From Streptomyces fuscichromogenes (GTDB lineage: Bacteria > Actinomycetota > Actinomycetes > Streptomycetales > Streptomycetaceae), in the NCBI RefSeq assembly GCF_014645815.1, contig NZ_BMML01000029.1, forward strand, positions 62,001 to 126,000: a DNA stretch of 64,000 nt. Direction: 5' to 3'. This document shows, in pieces, positions 60,145-64,000 of the stretch (positions are counted from its first letter, which is position 1; the number at the start of each line of letters is the position of its first letter). A program made the translations under genes and the position numbers. The notes beneath the pieces were generated by a model, which was not told the origin of the DNA, ran no database searches, and was given only the letters and a program-made list of their open reading frames with translations.

Positions 60145-60167
60145 GGCGATACCTCCAGGGTATCGCC
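60145..60167. promoter_or_regulatory. LysR-type operator palindrome (T-N11-A)
   Basis: GGCGATACC (60145-60153), a TCCAG spacer and GGTATCGCC (60159-60167) make a perfect 9-bp palindrome. It contains ATAC-N7-GTAT, which fits the T-N11-A box of LysR regulators. It lies 16-38 bases upstream of the lysR start and about 157 bases before the divergent reductase gene. Confidence 0.65.
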
Positions 60168-60323
60168 CCGGCCAAAAGAGGTCTTGGACAGTCGCTCAGG
60201 CCGACGGCAACCATGGAATCGAGCCTGATCCAGGCGCCTCATTCGATGGCTTGGACGACACAGCCCGTCTCACACGGCGCGGTTGACAAGGGCGTTTTAT
60301 CCAACTCCGGAAAGCAGCACACC

Positions 60324-60947
60324 ATGAGCAGCATCAGCATCATCGGCCTGGGGACCATGACCCGAGCCATAGCCGCCCGCGCGGTCGAGGGCGGCAACGC
60401 CGTCGAGGTCATCGGCCGCGACGCGGCCAAGGCGAAAGATCTGGCCGCCGAGCTCGGCGGCAGTGCCACGGCCGGGACGTTCGCTACCACCCCCGTCGGC
60501 GACCTCGTGTTTCTGGCGGTGCCCTACGCCAGCGCCGTGCCGATCGTCGCCCAGTACGGAGACGCGCTCGCCGGCAAGGTCATCATCGACATCACCAACA
60601 CCTCCAACCCCGACGCCACCGGGCTGGTCACCCCCGACGACACCTCCGGTGCACAGGAGATCGCCAAGGCCGCCCCGGCGAGCGCGCACGTCGTGAAGGC
60701 GTTCAACACCGTCTTCGGCCACATCCTGGCCCAGGGCGGCCCGCTGGACGTGCTTCTCGCCGGCGACGACATGCAGGCCAAGACGAGTGTCTCGACGTTG
60801 ATCGAGACACTCGGGCTGCGCCCGTTGGATGCCGGCGGCCTGGAGGTGGCCCGCTGGTTGGAAGGGGCGGGCCTGGTGATGATCAGCCTGGCCCGCCATG
60901 GCGTGGGGAACTTCAACTTCTCCCTTGGCGTCGACCTCGTCGGCTGA
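60324..60947 (+). CDS. NADPH-dependent F420 reductase-like / dinucleotide-binding oxidoreductase
   Basis: The 207-residue protein starts at an ATG behind CCGGAAAG. It has a Rossmann N-terminus (ISIIGLGTMTRAIAARA), LVFLAVPYASAVPIV, VIIDITNTSNP and HVVKAFNTVFG, the pattern of the F420:NADPH oxidoreductase / NAD(P)-binding family. The GLGTM stretch departs from the usual GxGxxG by one residue. It is the first gene of a set divergent from the LysR regulator. F420 reduction is possible, but many such proteins act on other cofactors; substrate unknown. Confidence 0.8.
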   Translation: MSSISIIGLGTMTRAIAARAVEGGNAVEVIGRDAAKAKDLAAELGGSATAGTFATTPVGDLVFLAVPYASAVPIVAQYGDALAGKVIIDITNTSNPDATGLVTPDDTSGAQEIAKAAPASAHVVKAFNTVFGHILAQGGPLDVLLAGDDMQAKTSVSTLIETLGLRPLDAGGLEVARWLEGAGLVMISLARHGVGNFNFSLGVDLVG

Positions 60948-61034
60948 GCACGCCCGCACACCACTTCTCGCGTCATGTCCGCCGATCTGCGACGCGAAAA
61001 GCAGCCTTCCACCTACTCTCGCAAGGACAACGTT

Positions 61035-61970
61035 GTGCACGTTTTCGTTACTGGCGGGACCGGCCATACCGGTTCCTACATCATCCCCGAACTCATCGCC
61101 GCCGGGCACGAGGTCACCGGCCTGGCGCGGTCGGACACGGCTGCGGCGGCGCTGTCCGCGCTCGGCGTGACGGTGCGCCGCGGCGACATCGAGGATCTCG
61201 ACGGGCTCAAGGAGGCCGCCGCGAACTCCGACGGCGTCATCCACGTCGCGCACAGGCAGGACCTGCTTCCCTCCGGAGGGATCGATGCCGTGGCCGCCGC
61301 GGAGCTCCCGATCATGCTTGCCTACGGCGAAGCGCTCGCGGGGACCGGTAAGCCACTGGTCGCGGCGGGCAGCATCGGCTCGCCCGGCTACTTGGGTCGG
61401 CCGGCCACCGAGGAGGACCCGGCCCTACCCGGCGGCGATGAGCACACGGGAACCCTCCGGGTCCGCAACATCGTGGAAACCACCGTCATAGGCCTCGCCG
61501 AGCAAGGCGTGCGCTCCTCAATCGTGCGGATCGCCAACATCGCGCACAGCGTGACCGATCAAGCCGGCTTCCTCATGCAGCTGATCGCGCTCGCGAAGGA
61601 GAAAGGCGTAGTCGGTTACCCCGGAGACGGTGCCAACCTGTGGAACGCCGTGCACGCCCGTGATCTCGCCTCCGTGTTCCGCTTGGCGCTGGAAGAGAGC
61701 CCGGCGGGCAGCAATTGGCACGCGGTCGGGGACGGAGCCGTCCCGCTCCGCGAGCTCGCCGAAGCCATCGGCAGTCGACTGGACCTGCCCGCCGTGAGCA
61801 TCCCCGCCGACGTCCTGATGGTGCCCGGATACTTCGGGTTCCTCGCCAGCATCGTTACGCAGAGCTACCCAGCGTCCAACCTCATCACCCGCCAGAGCCT
61901 CGGCTGGGAACCCACCCAGCCAGGCCTGCTCGCCAGTTTGGACAACGGCCACTACTTCCCCGCCATCTGA
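61035..61970 (+). CDS. NAD-dependent epimerase/dehydratase family (extended SDR) protein
   Basis: The protein has 311 residues from GTG 61035, chosen because AAGGAC lies six bases upstream and the Rossmann strand starts at once (VHVFVTGGTGHTG); an ATG at 60975 would add 20 residues of unlikely sequence. GGTGHTGSY binds NAD(P); RSSIVRIANIAH and NAVHARDLASVFRLA are typical of atypical SDRs. The canonical YxxxK dyad is replaced by GSIGSPGYLG around the expected Tyr. It lies 87 bases after the reductase gene and 14 before the next, probably in one operon. Substrate unknown. Confidence 0.82.
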   Translation: MHVFVTGGTGHTGSYIIPELIAAGHEVTGLARSDTAAAALSALGVTVRRGDIEDLDGLKEAAANSDGVIHVAHRQDLLPSGGIDAVAAAELPIMLAYGEALAGTGKPLVAAGSIGSPGYLGRPATEEDPALPGGDEHTGTLRVRNIVETTVIGLAEQGVRSSIVRIANIAHSVTDQAGFLMQLIALAKEKGVVGYPGDGANLWNAVHARDLASVFRLALEESPAGSNWHAVGDGAVPLRELAEAIGSRLDLPAVSIPADVLMVPGYFGFLASIVTQSYPASNLITRQSLGWEPTQPGLLASLDNGHYFPAI

Positions 61971-61984
61971 GGACCCGAACCCCA

Positions 61985-62653
61985 ATGACAACTGTGGGAC
62001 TCATCGGAAGCGGCAACATCGGCATCACCGTCGCACAACTCGCGGTCGGGGCTGGCCACCAAGTTGTGCTGAGCAACTCGCGCGGTCCCGAAACGCTCGC
62101 CGACACGGCCGCGCAACTGGGATCGCGAGCGTCCGCGGCGACGAGCGAGCAGGCAGCGGTGGCCGGTGACATCGTCGTGGTCACGGTGCCGGTCAAGTCC
62201 TTCCCCAACCTGCCGGCTGTGCCGCTAGCCGGGAAGACAGTCATCGACACGTGCAACTACGGCCCCGAGCGCGACGGACACATCCCCGAGATCGACAGCA
62301 AGTCGCTCACCTCAAGTGAGCTGCTGCTGCGGTACATCCCTGACGCCATGCTCGTGAAAGCGTTCAACAACATCTTCTTCAAGCACCTGCTGTCACTCGC
62401 CCGCCCGGCGGGGGCGGCCGACCGCTCGTATCTGCCGATCGCCGGGGACTCCACGTCTGCGAAGGCGGCGGTGACCGAATTCATCGAATCCATCGGGTAC
62501 AGCGTGGTGGACGCGGGATCGCTGGCCGATGGCTGGCGGCAGGCGACGGGCACGCCGGTGTGGGGAACCCCCTACGGGCCGTACTCGAACGAGAAGGGCC
62601 AGCCGGTCGGCGAGGACGCCATCCGCGCGGCACTGGCTGCCGCAGCGCGGTAA
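61985..62653 (+). CDS. NADPH-dependent F420 reductase-like oxidoreductase
   Basis: The protein has 222 residues from the ATG at 61985, which follows the SDR stop by 14 bases. GLIGSGNIG at the N-terminus, VVLSNSRGPE (phosphate-binding Ser/Arg for NADP), VVTVPVKSF, KTVIDTCNYGPERDG and LVKAFNNIFFKHL place it in the F420:NADPH oxidoreductase-like family, paralogous to the gene at 60324 but clearly different. Function in vivo unknown; likely NADPH-linked redox chemistry under the nearby LysR regulator. Confidence 0.85.
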   Translation: MTTVGLIGSGNIGITVAQLAVGAGHQVVLSNSRGPETLADTAAQLGSRASAATSEQAAVAGDIVVVTVPVKSFPNLPAVPLAGKTVIDTCNYGPERDGHIPEIDSKSLTSSELLLRYIPDAMLVKAFNNIFFKHLLSLARPAGAADRSYLPIAGDSTSAKAAVTEFIESIGYSVVDAGSLADGWRQATGTPVWGTPYGPYSNEKGQPVGEDAIRAALAAAAR

Positions 62654-62695
62654 CCGCAAGTTGGTGCGGGCCGCGGTATGGTCCGGCCGTGCTAA

Positions 62696-62723
62696 GGCCC
62701 TGTCCGGTAGGTGTCGGACGGGG
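62696..62723 (+). terminator. Hairpin after the redox operon
   Basis: GCCCTGTCCG, a short loop and CGGACGGGGC form a nearly perfect stem about 45 bases after the last reductase stop. It could be the operon terminator, or the end of a lost insertion sequence. Confidence 0.4.
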
Positions 62724-62944
62724 CTGCAACGCAATCGTTGCCGTCCGGATCTGCCAGGATTTGTCATGTCCAGCGGTGCTCGCGTACCGGACGCACGTAA
62801 GCACGGCTACTCCCAAGTCGGCACCAACCTCAACCCACGCCCTACACCGACACACTCCGTCCGCTCTCGCTGACGCCGGGCAGCGCCGCAGGGCAGCCTG
62901 TCTCATTGAACCCGGACCATTGGAGGGCTTTAGCTTGGTCTGAG

Positions 62945-63225
62945 TAGGTTTCGTTCGGTGATGCTCTCGGGTCGTTTCGAAGTTTTGCCCACGTCGTAGC
63001 GGGTGGCGGATCGTCGGTTCTTCGAGCCGGGAGGCCGTCCGGGACCTGGTCGCGAGGGTTTGGGTGCACGGGCCGGACAGGCGAGGTGCGGGCGGAGGTT
63101 CCGGAACCCCCGGCGGACCCGGGCCGGGGTGAGCCGGCCGGGCTCGGCTGGCCTCTCCCCAGGGCGGCGGAGGTCGGCAGCGGCCTGGCGGGGGAGGCGG
63201 AGCTGGGTGTGGGCGGCGATGACGC
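62945..63225 (-). pseudogene. C-terminal relic of a transposase
   Basis: On the minus strand the frame reads HCVIAAHTQLRLPRQAA, RRPGERPAEPGRLTPARVRR, GFRNLRPHLACPA and PGRPPGSKNRRSATRYDVG. This is the characteristic basic tail of a transposase family common in Streptomyces. Only this tail remains; the catalytic part is gone, cut at the point where the next element begins. Confidence 0.55.
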
Positions 63226-63348
63226 AATGCCGTGAAGCTAAGGGTCCGGAGACGGTGTCAAGAGGAGCGCGGAATGCTGCGGGCTCTGCTATCGAGGGGG
63301 ATCGGCCAAGATCTTCCCGAAAGCAGAGGCAGCGTGGCCCAGTCCGCC

Positions 63349-63966
63349 ATGGGCAGCACCAGCTATGTGTTCGCCCCCGGCCATCTCGGCGAGTTAACAC
63401 AGGTCGTACCCCCGGAGTTGGTTGACGCCGTCCTGGAGGAGACCGGAGCGCTGGAACGGCGGCTTCGATGCCGTCCTTCCCGGGGCGGGGTGTACTTCGC
63501 CCTTGCTTTGGGTCTTTTCGAGCATCTGGGTTCCGGACTCGTGTGGACCAAGCTGGTCGTGGGGCTGACCTCCCGCGTCTCCGAGCCTTCCGAGAAGGCG
63601 CTCCGTGACCTGCGCCGACGGATCGGCCCAGCTCCGGTCAAGCGACTGTTCGAGGGGTTGGCGGGGCCGCTGGCCCAGCCGTCCACTCCTGGGTTGTGGG
63701 GGACCTTCATGCGCGCGACGGTGGTGCGTCCGGTCCGGCGAGGAGGCCGGAGCCGGTTGGTGGGTTGGGATTGTGCGCGGGGGCCGGCGGTGCCGTGGGG
63801 GTGTTTGGTGCGGTGGTGGTCCGTCACGGTGTGCAGGGGCTTGGCGGGAGTCCGGTGGCGGGGCGGGGTGGGTTGCTTGAGGGGGGCGTTGGCGGGGCTG
63901 GTAGCGGTTGCTGGTTCGGGGTTCTGGTGGGTTCCGGTTGTGGTTGTGGTGTGGGTTGGGGGGTGA
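63349..63966 (+). pseudogene. IS4-family transposase, N-terminal part, degraded
   Basis: From the ATG at 63349 the frame encodes the IS4-type N-terminal domain (GHLGELTQVVPPELVDAVLE, RPSRGGVYFALALGLFEHLG, ALRDLRRRIGPAPVKRLFEG). After PSTPG (about 63690) similarity stops: the expected catalytic Asp segment is replaced by arginine-, tryptophan- and valine-rich sequence in a very G/T-rich stretch. It is therefore truncated or frameshifted and should be inactive. Confidence 0.6.
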
Positions 63967-64000
63967 AGTTTGGGGGTTCTTTAGTGGTGGTGGTGAGGGT
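63830..64000. other. G/T-rich low-complexity tail
   Basis: The last about 170 bases of the + strand are dominated by G and T, with many runs of three or more G and GTGGTG repeats, and very few C or A. No gene is supported. The stretch has G-quadruplex potential. A low-quality or assembly-edge region is also possible. Confidence 0.5.

Noticed and set aside
1..64000. CRISPR arrays, tRNA and rRNA genes
   Set aside because: I saw no regularly spaced short repeats and no sequence I could fold into a tRNA or match to rRNA. The repeats seen are PKS domain duplications and propeller blades.

Overview
The window is high-GC actinomycete DNA, probably Streptomyces or a close relative. The evidence is the strong third-position GC bias, GTG and GTGA/ATGA-coupled starts, rare TTA codons confined to a regulator and its coupled partner, a LAL-type LuxR regulator, and relics of insertion sequences. 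About 45 kb on the left is a modular type I polyketide synthase (PKS) locus. The rest is accessory chromosome.

Positions 1-37916 hold five consecutive, translationally coupled PKS genes on the + strand; the first is cut by the window edge. Counting the cut module as module 1 they encode: M1 KS(partial)-AT(methylmalonyl)-DH relic-KR-ACP; M2 KS-AT(malonyl)-ACP; M3 KS-AT(malonyl)-KR(dead)-ACP; M4 KS-AT(unusual)-DH-ER-KR-ACP; M5 KS-AT(malonyl)-DH-KR-ACP; M6 KS-AT(unusual)-DH-ER-KR-ACP; M7 KS-AT(methylmalonyl)-ACP; M8 KS-AT(malonyl)-DH-KR-ACP. There is no thioesterase. The next gene is an arylamine N-acetyltransferase-type amide synthase with an intact Cys-His-Asp triad, so the chain is probably released as a macrolactam. 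Methylmalonyl/OH followed by two unreduced malonyl units, then amide release, is what a naphthalenic ansamycin line built on 3-amino-5-hydroxybenzoate (AHBA) would look like. The loading module and AHBA genes would lie upstream of the window.

Positions 38700-45393 hold the tailoring and supply genes: a luciferase-like flavin monooxygenase (Baeyer-Villiger candidate), a ROK-family sugar kinase (kanosamine kinase candidate, with an apparent non-canonical start codon), a divergent cytochrome P450, and an extender-unit cassette (crotonyl-CoA carboxylase/reductase, KAS III, 3-hydroxyacyl-CoA dehydrogenase). The cassette fits the two ATs that carry a VASH motif instead of YASH or HAFH. The combination resembles the logic known for hygrocin, divergolide and ansalactam type ansamycins; the exact product cannot be read from this window.

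After a roughly 0.7 kb gene-free stretch come a LAL regulator with two TTA codons and an overlapping RutE-like nitroreductase with one TTA codon, closed by a strong hairpin (49643-49682). A deletion-riddled IS256-type transposase relic follows and probably marks the edge of the cluster.

Positions 50481-58350 form an island of three large cytoplasmic beta-propeller proteins (one PQQ-like double propeller, two WD40) and a PIN-domain protein of unknown role. Positions 58351-59217 hold a transposase relic. Positions 59218-62653 hold a LysR regulator divergent from three NAD(P)-binding oxidoreductases, with a perfect LysR-type palindrome between them. The right end (62654-64000) holds relics of two further transposases and a very G/T-rich tail.
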